A stretch of DNA of 16,588 bases from an uncultured bacterium (GCA_938014945.1 CALLQH010000137.1:1-16588), one strand, 5' to 3'; shown: positions 5,796 to 12,896, numbered from the stretch's first letter. Notes: a model not told the origin generated them from the sequence alone. Program-made: numbers and translations.

Positions 5796-7295
5796 ATGAC
5801 CGCCGACGCACTCGTCGAATTCCGGGGGCTCGAGAAGGAGTTCTCCGGCACCAAGGCGCTGAAGGGCGTCTCGCTTGAGTTCCGCCGCGGCGAGGTCCAT
5901 GGCCTGCTCGGCGAGAACGGCGCCGGCAAGTCGACGCTCATCAAGATCCTCACCGGCGTCTATACGCCCACCGGCGGCGAGATCCTGCTGGAGGGCAAGG
6001 CGGTGAAGATCGGCAGCCCGCTCGATGCCCACAAGCTGGGCCTGGGTGCGGTCTATCAGGACGCCGAGCTGGTGAATTCCTTCACGGTTGCCCAGAATGT
6101 GCTGCTGGGCAACGAGCACGGCTTTGTCATCAGCAGCAAGGCGGTGCACGACGAGGCCCGGCGCATCTTTTCGGAGATCGGCATCGAGGTCGATGTCGAG
6201 CGCAAGGCTTCGACGCTCTCCGCCGCCGAGATGCAGCTCGTCACCCTGGCGACCCTGTTTCACCGCAAGTACAAGCTGATCGTGCTCGACGAGCCGACCG
6301 CCCGCCTCTCGGGCAAGGAGGTCGAGCTCCTGTTCACGATCATCAAGAGCTTCCTCGATCAGGGCATCACCATCGTCTACATCTCGCACCGCCTGGGTGA
6401 GATCAAACGCATCTGCGACCGTGTCACAATCCTTCGCGGCGGCCTCGTCTCGGCCACACTCGAGCGTGACGAGATCAGCGAGGACCGTGTCACCGAACTC
6501 ATGGTCGATCGCAGCCGCAGCGACCTCGATACGGAGAACCCGGGCCTTGCCCAGGACCGCATGGTCCTGGAGGTCGAGAACCTGCGAACCGAGAAGCTGA
6601 AGCCGCTTTCCTTCACCGTGCGCGCGGGCGAGGTGCTGGGTATCACCGGCCCGGTCGGCGGCGGCATGGAGCAGGTCGAACACGCGCTCGGCGGCATCGG
6701 GGGCTACGAGGGCACGGTCAAGGTCAACGGCAAGGTCGTCTCCATCGACAGCCCGGTCGCTTCGCGGCGCCACGGCATCTCGCTGATTCCGGAGGACCGG
6801 CGCAAGCAGGCGCTGTTCCCCAATCTCACCATGGCGCAGAACATCTGCCTGCCGGTGCTGAGCACCCTGACCCGCCTGGGCCTCATCCGCACCAGCCTGG
6901 AGAACGGCTATGCCGACGGCGTCATGCGCCGCCTGTCGGTCTATCCCCACCAGCCCGCCAAGGCGGTGAAGTTCTTCTCGGGCGGCAACCAGCAGAAGGC
7001 CGTGATCGGCAAGTGGCTGTCGGCCGAGTCCGACGTCTACATCTTTGTCGAGCCGACCTCGGGCGTGGACGTCGGCGCCATCAAGGAAATCTACGACATC
7101 ATCCTCCATATGGCGCGCGAGGGGGCGGCGATCATCGTCATCTCCTCCTCGGTGAAAGAGGTGCTGTCGCTGGCCGAGACCGTATTCGTCATCCATGACG
7201 GCGACCTCGTGCACGCCGCGCCGAAGGCCGAATGCACCCACGACCAGCTGCTCGCCATCGCCATGCGCGGACGCACCAGCGTCGCCGCAGCCTGA
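5796..7295 (+). CDS. CUT2 ABC transporter ATP-binding protein, two fused nucleotide-binding domains (RbsA-like)
   Basis: This 499-residue double ATPase energises the importer. Domain 1 has Walker A GENGAGKST (39-47), Q-loop Gln88, a non-canonical signature LSAAEMQ (141-147), Walker B LIVLDEP (161-167) and switch His198. Domain 2 has a degenerate Walker A, GPVGGGME (285-292, Met and Glu where Lys/Arg and Ser/Thr are usual), an intact signature FSGGNQQ (394-400), and Walker B IFVEP (416-420) in which the catalytic-site Asp is Val418. Only the site built from the domain 1 Walker motifs and the domain 2 signature looks competent. RbsA-type proteins are known to be asymmetric, but the Asp-to-Val change goes further. 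The gene starts 13 bases after the permease stop with GAGGGTGGG upstream, and is followed by the GlcG-like gene after 26 bases. Confidence 0.9.
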   Translation: MTADALVEFRGLEKEFSGTKALKGVSLEFRRGEVHGLLGENGAGKSTLIKILTGVYTPTGGEILLEGKAVKIGSPLDAHKLGLGAVYQDAELVNSFTVAQNVLLGNEHGFVISSKAVHDEARRIFSEIGIEVDVERKASTLSAAEMQLVTLATLFHRKYKLIVLDEPTARLSGKEVELLFTIIKSFLDQGITIVYISHRLGEIKRICDRVTILRGGLVSATLERDEISEDRVTELMVDRSRSDLDTENPGLAQDRMVLEVENLRTEKLKPLSFTVRAGEVLGITGPVGGGMEQVEHALGGIGGYEGTVKVNGKVVSIDSPVASRRHGISLIPEDRRKQALFPNLTMAQNICLPVLSTLTRLGLIRTSLENGYADGVMRRLSVYPHQPAKAVKFFSGGNQQKAVIGKWLSAESDVYIFVEPTSGVDVGAIKEIYDIILHMAREGAAIIVISSSVKEVLSLAETVFVIHDGDLVHAAPKAECTHDQLLAIAMRGRTSVAAA

Positions 7296-7321
7296 ACCAC
7301 CCAGAAGAAGGAGAAGAAACC

Positions 7322-7729
7322 ATGAGCGAGATCACTGCCGCTGCCGCCCACGCCGCCATCGAGGCGGGTGTCGCCAAGGCCAAGGAAATCAATTCCCCCT
7401 CGTCGATCACGATCCTCGATGCCGGTCGCAACATGGTCGGCTTCCTGCGCATGGACAACGCGCTGCTCGCCAGCATCGAGATCAGCCACGGCAAGGCCTA
7501 CACCTCGGCCTCGCTGCGCATGAAGACCGCCGACGTCACCGACGCGGTGCAGCCCGGCGGCCCCTTCTACGGCATGGAAGTCTCCCACCGTACGCCCATG
7601 GTGGTGTTCGGCGGCGGCGTGCCCGTGGAAAAGGGTGGCAAGGTCATCGGTGCGGTCGGCGTTGCCGGCGGCATGATCCCCGACGACATCGCGGTCGCCG
7701 AGGCGGTCGCCGCGGCGCTGGCGAAGTAA
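7322..7729 (+). CDS. GlcG/HbpS-family protein
   Basis: A 135-residue single-domain protein of the GlcG/HbpS (heme-degrading-like) family. Visible marks are the N-terminal helix AAAAHAAIEAGVAKAKEI, ITILDAGRNMVGFLRMDNA (around 30-48), ISHGKAYTSAS, and the C-terminal block GGVPVEKGGKVIGAVGVAGG followed by an Asp/Ala-rich helix. There is no signal peptide, unlike secreted Streptomyces HbpS, so it is probably cytoplasmic. ATG 7322 is chosen because AAGGAG lies just upstream and the family pattern starts there; the longer open frame upstream overlaps the ATPase gene. GlcG homologues sit in glycolate and other oxidative catabolic operons with no settled biochemical role. Here it is the last gene of the CUT2/lactonase/SDR operon. 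It could be a small-molecule or cofactor-binding accessory protein. Confidence 0.85.
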   Translation: MSEITAAAAHAAIEAGVAKAKEINSPSSITILDAGRNMVGFLRMDNALLASIEISHGKAYTSASLRMKTADVTDAVQPGGPFYGMEVSHRTPMVVFGGGVPVEKGGKVIGAVGVAGGMIPDDIAVAEAVAAALAK

Positions 7730-7756
7730 GCCTGCACCGATCCGCGCTTAGATCGG

Positions 7757-7784
7757 GCGCCCCATCGCTTCGGCGGTGGGGCGC
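7757..7784 (+). terminator. Rho-independent-like terminator ending the catabolic operon
   Basis: GCGCCCCATCGC (7757-7768) pairs with GCGGTGGGGCGC (7773-7784) with one G-T wobble around a TTCG tetraloop, then TTGTCGTTT. It lies 27 bases after the GlcG-like stop and 31 before the end of the converging kinase gene. The tail is only moderately T-rich, so strength is uncertain; the stem would also form in the kinase transcript. Confidence 0.7.
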
Positions 7785-7815
7785 TTGTCGTTTCAGGGGC
7801 CGTTCAAACTGACGA

Positions 7816-10551
7816 TCACTGGGCGGCGATGTCGCCCGCGTGGCGGCGCAACTGCACGACAAAGGTGGTCTCCTCCGCCTCGGCGTCGAACTCCAGGGTG
7901 CCGCCCAGCTGCTGCATGATCTGGCGAGAGATGGCCAGCCCCAGGCCGCTGCCGCCGCGCGCGCGGGAGAGATCGTTCCAGCCGCGCGAGAACTTGGCAA
8001 AGAGGGCGTCGCGCGCTTCGGGCGGAATACCCCGGCCGTTGTCGCGCACGGCGATGGTCACCCAGCCGGATGCGGCGTCCTCGCGCAGCTCCACCCAGAC
8101 GGCGGGCGCAGCCGCATCGTTGTACTTGATGGCGTTGGAGACGAGATTGACGATCACCTGTTTCAGGCGGTCGGCATCCGCCAGCACCGGCGCCCCGCCA
8201 TCGGGCAGGATGCTCTCCAGCGTTACGCCGTGGGCCGTGGCAAGCCCGCGCATGGTATCGAGCGCCTCGCGAACCACCCGTGCGGCATCGACCGGCACCA
8301 TCGCCCAGGCCGCCTGGCCGCTTTCCATGCTGGAGAGGTCGAGAATCTCGTCGAGCAGGCGGGTCAGACGCTCGCTCTCGTGGTGGATGATGGAGAGGAA
8401 GCGGCTGGATTCCGCGACGTCGAGGTCCGGGCGGTCGGCAAGGATTTCCGAGAAGGAGCGGATCGAGGTCATGGGCGTGCGCAGCTCGTGGCTGACACGG
8501 CTCAGGAAGTCGTCCTTCATGCGGTCGAGCCGCGTCAGCTTGTCGTTGGCCTGGCGCAGCTCCTCGGCGGTCTTGGCCAGTTCGCGGGATTTCGTTTCCA
8601 GCTCGCGGCTGGTGCGGATTGCCTGCTGGGTCTCGTCCAGGATCTCGATCACCGCGTCCAGGCTGATGGTCTCGCCCTTGACGATGCGCGAGACCAGCGT
8701 GCGCGCCGAGGCCGCGCCGACGCTGCTGGCCAGCTGGCGCTCGACATGGGCGATCAGCGTCGGGTCCGGTTCGGGCAGTTCGTCGCCGTCGCCGTGTTCG
8801 CGGGCATAGTCGCGGAAGATGCGGAAGGCACGCTCGGGGCCCAGGATGCGCTGGGTCAGGCGGAAGAGATCCTCGGTGCGCGCAGAGCCGGTCAGCACGC
8901 CTTCGACCTGCCGCTCGCCCCGCTGGAAGGCGTTGACGAAGAGGGCGCTCTGCAGGCTTTCCAGGGGCGACTGCTCGGTCAGCAGCGATACCACCAGATA
9001 AACCGTCAGGTTGATCGTCATCGACCAGAAGACGCCGTGGACCAGCGGGTCCCAGCCGGCAAATCCGAACAGGGCGTCGGGCTTGAGCAGGGCGATGCCC
9101 CAGGGGCCCTGGGCGACCATGTCGTTGAAGGCCCAGCCGGCGTCGGCAAAGCTCGGCACCAGCAGGGTGTAACCCCACACCAGGAATCCTGCGAAGAGGC
9201 CCGAGAGCGCGCCCTTGTGGGTCGCCCGCTGCCAGAAGATGCCGCCCACCAGGGCGGGCAGGAACTGCGCCGCTCCGGCAAAGGAGATGAGACCGATGGA
9301 GGCCAGCGGATTGCTCGATGCCGTCACCCGGTAATAGACGAAGCCCAGGGTGAGGATGGCGACAATGCTGCAGCGGCGGATCGTGAGCAGGGTGGCCGAG
9401 AAGTCGCCCGCGCGCGGACCCGAGAAGGAGGGGATGCGCAGCAGCAGCGGCGTCACCAGGTGGTTCGAGATCATGATGGAGAGTGCGATGCTCGCCACGA
9501 TGACCATGGAGGTCGCTGCCGAAAGGCCGCCGATGAAGGCGATCAGGGCCAGGGTCTCCTGCCCCTCCGACAGCGGCACCGTCAGCACGAAAAGATCCGG
9601 GTTCGCTGTATCGGGCAGCACGGTGAGGCCCGAAATGGCGATGGGGATGACAAAGACGCTGATCAGCAGCAGATAAAGCGGGAACAGCCAGGATGCGGTC
9701 GCCAGGTGGCGCTCGTCGGCATTCTCCACCACGGCGACCTGGAACTGGCGCGGCAGGCAGACGATGGCCGCCCCCGCCAGGAACAGGGTCGTGATCCAGC
9801 GGCCCTCGAAACCCTCCGCGAAGCCGAACAGGGGTTCGACCCGCGGGTTGGCAACGGCCTTGGCGAACATGTCCTGCACGCCGTCGCTCAGGCCCCAGAC
9901 GCAGAACACCGCGATGGCGCCCAGGCTCAGCAGCTTGACGATGGATTCAAAGGCGATCGCCGCGACAATGCCGGGGTGTCGTTCGTCGGCGCCCAGGTTG
10001 CGCGTACCGAACATCACGACGAAGGCGGCCATGCAGACCGCCACCCAGAAGCCGGTGTCGGCGAACAGGCCGCGCTCGGGCGAGAGCACCGGCACGTCGA
10101 AGGGCGTGCCCAGGGCGTCGAAGCCGGCCGCGACCGCCTTCAATTGCAGGGCGATGTAGGGCGTGATTCCGATCAGCGCCATGATCGTCACCAGCGCGCT
10201 GATCGAGGCGCTCTTGCCGTAGCGCGCCGAGATGAAGTCGGCGATAGAGGTGATGCGCTGCGCCTTGGAGATGCGCACCAGCTTGCGCAGCAGCAGCCAC
10301 CAGCCCATCAGCACGATGGTCGGGCCCAGATAGATCGTCAGGTATTCCAGGCCGTTGCGTGCGGCCGAGCCGACCGCGCCGAAGAAGGTCCACGACGTGC
10401 AATAGACCGCCAGCGAGAGGGTATAGACCACGGGCGAGCCCACGAAACGCGCCGCACCCCGACGCGCCCGCTGATCGGTGAGAAAGGCGAGCAGGAACAG
10501 GCCGCCGAGATACAGGCCGGCGACAAGGACGATGAAGCCCGAAGAAAGCAC
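7816..10551 (-). CDS. SLC5-type transporter/sensor histidine kinase fusion (CbrA-like)
   Basis: This 911-residue inner-membrane sensor joins a sodium/solute symporter module to a kinase. Residues about 1-525 are the SLC5/PutP-like region with around 13 hydrophobic helices (for example SLAVYCTSWTFFGAVG, ITPYIALQLKAV, FIGGLSAATSM). Residues about 545-640 look like a STAC domain (ILGPERAFRIFRDYAREHG, SSVGAASARTLVSRIVKGE). A short coiled coil (about 642-675) leads to the dimerisation domain with H-box SHELRTP (His688), N-box NLVSNAIKYN (Asn806), G1 DNGRGIP (Asp837) and G2 GSGLGLAIS. A PAS domain, present in Pseudomonas CbrA, is not apparent. The GTG start at 10551 lies three bases after the preceding stop, suggesting translational coupling. 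It may sense or transport a nutrient and phosphorylate the response regulator encoded two genes upstream. The ligand is unknown. Confidence 0.9.
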   Translation of the reverse strand: MLSSGFIVLVAGLYLGGLFLLAFLTDQRARRGAARFVGSPVVYTLSLAVYCTSWTFFGAVGSAARNGLEYLTIYLGPTIVLMGWWLLLRKLVRISKAQRITSIADFISARYGKSASISALVTIMALIGITPYIALQLKAVAAGFDALGTPFDVPVLSPERGLFADTGFWVAVCMAAFVVMFGTRNLGADERHPGIVAAIAFESIVKLLSLGAIAVFCVWGLSDGVQDMFAKAVANPRVEPLFGFAEGFEGRWITTLFLAGAAIVCLPRQFQVAVVENADERHLATASWLFPLYLLLISVFVIPIAISGLTVLPDTANPDLFVLTVPLSEGQETLALIAFIGGLSAATSMVIVASIALSIMISNHLVTPLLLRIPSFSGPRAGDFSATLLTIRRCSIVAILTLGFVYYRVTASSNPLASIGLISFAGAAQFLPALVGGIFWQRATHKGALSGLFAGFLVWGYTLLVPSFADAGWAFNDMVAQGPWGIALLKPDALFGFAGWDPLVHGVFWSMTINLTVYLVVSLLTEQSPLESLQSALFVNAFQRGERQVEGVLTGSARTEDLFRLTQRILGPERAFRIFRDYAREHGDGDELPEPDPTLIAHVERQLASSVGAASARTLVSRIVKGETISLDAVIEILDETQQAIRTSRELETKSRELAKTAEELRQANDKLTRLDRMKDDFLSRVSHELRTPMTSIRSFSEILADRPDLDVAESSRFLSIIHHESERLTRLLDEILDLSSMESGQAAWAMVPVDAARVVREALDTMRGLATAHGVTLESILPDGGAPVLADADRLKQVIVNLVSNAIKYNDAAAPAVWVELREDAASGWVTIAVRDNGRGIPPEARDALFAKFSRGWNDLSRARGGSGLGLAISRQIMQQLGGTLEFDAEAEETTFVVQLRRHAGDIAAQ

Positions 10552-10554
10552 GGG

Positions 10555-10815
10555 TTATCGCTCTGCGCCAGGCGGGCGCTCGCCGCTGGCGGCGGTTTCC
10601 TCCTCGGCCTCGCGCGCCAGGCGGCGCGCCAGCAGGGCGGTCAGCACGATGCCGAGGAACCAAAGCACGAAGATGTAGGCGTGGAGCAGGGGGATGTTGA
10701 AGAGGAACCCTGGACGGTCGAACAGGCGCACATAGGGCGGCAGAAACAGCAGCACCGCGCCCAGCGGCAGCAGAATGGCGGCATCTCGCACACGGCGGCC
10801 GGCGAGCAGGGCCAT
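10555..10815 (-). CDS. Small two-helix membrane protein in front of the SLC5 kinase gene
   Basis: An 86-residue hydrophobic protein. A basic start (MALLAGRRVRD) leads to helix one (about 12-28) and the loop PPYVRLFDRPGFLFNIPLLHAY, followed by helix two (about 43-63). The tail is charged and cytoplasmic (RRLAREAEEE, then GERPPGAER). It has no enzymatic motifs. It starts four bases after the response-regulator stop and ends three bases before the kinase GTG, so it is cotranscribed and probably coupled to kinase translation. Small membrane ORFs directly before SLC5-kinase genes are known, for example cbrX before cbrA in Pseudomonas, and small partner subunits accompany some SLC5 transporters. 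I infer an assembly or regulatory partner. Genuine coding is supported by its tight fit between two genes and its membrane-like composition. Confidence 0.75.
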   Translation of the reverse strand: MALLAGRRVRDAAILLPLGAVLLFLPPYVRLFDRPGFLFNIPLLHAYIFVLWFLGIVLTALLARRLAREAEEETAASGERPPGAER

Positions 10816-10819
10816 GGTC

Positions 10820-11215
10820 TCAGGCCACGTCGGCGCTGCCGCCCGGCTTGCGTTCCAGCAGGCGGGCGACGCGCTCCATCAGATCGGCGTTGGAGAACGG
10901 CTTGGTGACGAAGTCGTCCGCGCCCAGGTCCAGCATGCGCCGGCGGTCCTCCTCCTGGCCCTTGGCGGTCAGCGCCAGCACGGGCAGGTCGGCAAGGCCG
11001 GGTGTGGCGCGCATCTTCCGCAGCACGTCGAAGCCGTTCATCGTCGGGATCATGATGTCGAGGATGAAGAGGTCCGGGCGGTCGCGCGCCATCTGGTCGA
11101 GCGCGGCGGCGCCGTCGTCGACCGCACGCACCGAATAGCCGGCATGGTTCAGCAGGAAGGTGAGCGACTCCACGATGAAGCTCTCGTCCTCGGCGATCAG
11201 CACCGTCTGCGGCAT
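10820..11215 (-). CDS. Single-domain response regulator (CheY-like receiver)
   Basis: A 131-residue stand-alone receiver domain. The acidic pocket is Glu9/Asp10 (IAEDES), the phosphoacceptor is Asp53 (LFILDIMIPTMNGFDVL), the switch threonine is Thr83 (LALTAKG) and the conserved lysine is Lys105 (FVTKPFS). There is no DNA-binding or enzymatic output domain; the tail ends ERKPGGSADVA. The ATG at 11215 follows AGGGGGA with seven-base spacing. It heads the tight trio with the small membrane protein and the SLC5 kinase, and lies 59 bases after the ScfR gene on the same strand. It is the likely phosphorylation partner of the kinase. With no output domain it must act by binding another protein or as a phosphate shuttle; the histidine-bearing segment of the ScfR protein is one candidate partner (inference). 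Confidence 0.9.
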   Translation of the reverse strand: MPQTVLIAEDESFIVESLTFLLNHAGYSVRAVDDGAAALDQMARDRPDLFILDIMIPTMNGFDVLRKMRATPGLADLPVLALTAKGQEEDRRRMLDLGADDFVTKPFSNADLMERVARLLERKPGGSADVA

Positions 11216-11274
11216 GGCACCATCCCCCTTTTAGTGCCCGTTTCTGCGCGCCGTTCGGCGTCTTCTTGGCACCA

Positions 11275-12795
11275 TCATCCTCCGGGCGGGCCCGCTTGAC
11301 CAGCCCCGGCGCCGCTGCGGGCGGGGGCGAGCAGGGAAGCATGGGCGCGTTGCGGGCAGGCCGCCCGCGAGCAGGAGCGGCAGCTGAAGCCCACCGGGGC
11401 GGTGCGCGCCGCACCGCCGTGGGCATCGCCGTAAACCATGCGGTCCATGTAGATGGCATCGCAGCCCAGCATCACCGAGAAGACCGGCGCGATGCCGCCG
11501 TGTTCCGGCGTACCCTTGACCAGGCGGCGCGCAACGAACAGGAACCGTTCGCCGTCGGGAAACTCGGCAAGCTGGGTCACCGTGCGTTCGGGCGTGGTGA
11601 AGGCCTCGTAGAGCGCCCACAGCGGACAGGCGCTGCCGAAGCGCGGCATGCGCAGGCCCGGCAGGCTGAAGGGTTTGGAGAGATTGCCCGCGCCGTCGCT
11701 CCTGAGATAGGCAAAAGGGATGCCCTCCGCGCCCGGGCGGCGCAGGGTGACGAGCCGATGGGCGGCCTGTTCGAAGCTTGCCTCGAAGCGCAGGGCCAGG
11801 CGTTCGATGTCGAAGCGCAGGGCCTCGGCGGATTCGCGGAACGCCGCGTAGGGCAGCAGCAGGGCGCCTGCTGCGTAACTCGCCAGAGCGCCGCGCGCCA
11901 GGGCGCGGGCCTCCTCGCTGGTCAGGCGCTCGTCCTCCAGATGTTCGTCGATCAGGCCGGCCAGTTCCCGCTCTGCCAGGCGGCGGGCCAGGCGAAAGCG
12001 CAGGGTGGCGCGCGGCAGGCCCTCCTCGATGGGAAAGCGCATGCCGTGCTCGCGCAGGCGGGCGGCCATGGCGACGGCGATATCGCCTTCACCCAGGCCG
12101 GCGCGCAGCTCGTCGGCCGCCAGCTCCAGATCGGCGAAGTGGTTGCCGTGATAGATGATGAAATCGTCGACCTCCTCGGCCGGGCTGCCGGGGCTGGCCG
12201 TGGTGCCCGCGCCACCCAGCAGGGCGATCATCTCCCGCGCGTTGACGCCCAGGCGCGCGCTCTGGGATGCGATGATGCCGGAGAAGCGGTCACGTTCCTC
12301 GGGCGAAAGCTCCGGGTGTTCCTCCAGGATTTCTGCAAACGAGCGGATCGCGGTGACGCCGGTCAGCAGGGCATGGCTCAGTTCCACCAGGGCGGGGTCC
12401 TGGCTCACCCGGTCCGAGAGCGCCACGCTGCTCTCGCGCGCCTCGCGCCAGGCCCGGTGCAGGCGCACGAAGGCCCGCGCCCACTGCGGCTGGCGCGCCA
12501 CCAGGTCGAGCGCGCCGGCCTCGTCGATCTCGCTGCCGGAAGCGGCTGACTGGCGGGCGATGTCGAGCAGCTCGGCCGCCAGGCGGGCATCGTCGCTGCC
12601 GCTGAGATGGCCGCTGTCGCTGTCCAGCGCCGCGGCGATGCGCTGCAGCAGGGCGCCGCCGATCTGCCGTTTGTCGTGTTCGATGAGGTTGAGATAGGAG
12701 GCCGAGATACCCGCGTAACGGGCCAGATCCTTCTGGGTCAGGCCGCGCTCGCGGCGACGGGCGACGATCCTCTGGCCGATGGGCAGGCGCGCCAT
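11275..12795 (-). CDS. ScfR/RamB-family XRE transcriptional regulator with a HisKA-like insert
   Basis: A 506-residue cytoplasmic regulator. Residues about 5-60 are an XRE helix-turn-helix (GLTQKDLARYAGISASYLNLIEHDKR). Residues about 138-195 resemble a histidine kinase dimerisation helix pair, with His141 in SHALLTGVTAIRSFAEIL. Residues about 265-355 match the ImmA/IrrE-derived part of ScfR proteins (ALASYAAGALLLPYAAF, FEASFEQAAHRLVTLRRPG) with no HExxH zinc motif, as usual in this family. The C-terminal DUF2083 part has DGAGNLSKPFSLPGLRMPRFGSACPLW in outline and the cysteine signature CRSCSRAACPQRA (Cys472, 475, 480). ScfR-family members control short-chain acyl-CoA metabolism, and mycobacterial PrpR is reported to bind an Fe-S cluster through such cysteines. 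The gene diverges from a HAAT transporter operon, a likely target, and precedes the receiver/kinase genes on the same strand. Confidence 0.88.
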   Translation of the reverse strand: MARLPIGQRIVARRRERGLTQKDLARYAGISASYLNLIEHDKRQIGGALLQRIAAALDSDSGHLSGSDDARLAAELLDIARQSAASGSEIDEAGALDLVARQPQWARAFVRLHRAWREARESSVALSDRVSQDPALVELSHALLTGVTAIRSFAEILEEHPELSPEERDRFSGIIASQSARLGVNAREMIALLGGAGTTASPGSPAEEVDDFIIYHGNHFADLELAADELRAGLGEGDIAVAMAARLREHGMRFPIEEGLPRATLRFRLARRLAERELAGLIDEHLEDERLTSEEARALARGALASYAAGALLLPYAAFRESAEALRFDIERLALRFEASFEQAAHRLVTLRRPGAEGIPFAYLRSDGAGNLSKPFSLPGLRMPRFGSACPLWALYEAFTTPERTVTQLAEFPDGERFLFVARRLVKGTPEHGGIAPVFSVMLGCDAIYMDRMVYGDAHGGAARTAPVGFSCRSCSRAACPQRAHASLLAPARSGAGAGQAGPPGG

Positions 12796-12828
12796 GGGCG
12801 GCTCCGGTTGTTGCGCTGCAGCATGTTA

Positions 12829-12842
12829 GTAAAGAAATTTAC
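12829..12842. promoter_or_regulatory. Inverted repeat near the ScfR gene start
   Basis: GTAAA-GAAA-TTTAC is a perfect 5-bp inverted repeat with a four-base spacer, 34 bases upstream of the ScfR ATG and just downstream of a possible minus-strand -10 element (TTTAAT, 12858-12853). It could be an autoregulatory operator. It is short and AT-rich, so chance is possible. Confidence 0.3.
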
Positions 12843-12867
12843 GCCGCAGCGCATTAAATTCTGCCGA

Positions 12868-12896
12868 TTTTCACGAAATTTGCAACGCGATGCAAT
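12868..12896 (+). promoter_or_regulatory. Candidate promoter of the HAAT transporter operon with embedded ScfR-like site
   Basis: TTTTCA (12868-12873) and TGCAAT (12891-12896) are 17 bases apart and match a weak sigma-70-type -35/-10 pair, about 100 bases upstream of the binding-protein ATG. The spacer contains TTTGCAA (12879-12885), and ATGCAA (12890-12895) overlaps the -10; the two TGCAA cores are exactly ten bases apart. TTTGCAAA-type repeats are recognised by ScfR-family regulators such as RamB and PccR. The layout would allow repression by the divergently encoded ScfR protein. Promoter strength and start site are unverified. Confidence 0.35.

Noticed and set aside
3656..5953. A 765-codon open frame on the minus strand
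   Set aside because: It runs antisense across the tautomerase, SDR and permease genes; the translation is Asp/His/Gly/Arg-rich and matches no family I recognise.
7232..7321. Upstream extension of the GlcG-like frame into the ATPase gene
   Set aside because: The ATG at 7322 has a strong AAGGAG site and the family alignment begins there.
7840..10908. A 1022-codon open frame on the plus strand
   Set aside because: It is antisense to the SLC5 kinase and the small membrane gene, whose motifs are clear. Its translation is low-complexity (Gln, Asp, His, Arg, Gly rich) with no domain, as expected from GC-rich codon bias.
11249..11260. CGCCG-TT-CGGCG hairpin between the ScfR and receiver genes as a terminator
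   Set aside because: On the coding (minus) strand it is followed by CGCAGAAACGG with no T-run and the stem is only five base pairs, so it does not justify splitting the transcription unit.
11266..12549. A 427-codon open frame on the plus strand opposite the ScfR gene
   Set aside because: The minus-strand frame carries the complete ScfR signature, and the plus frame is an Ala/Gly/Gln/Arg-rich shadow.
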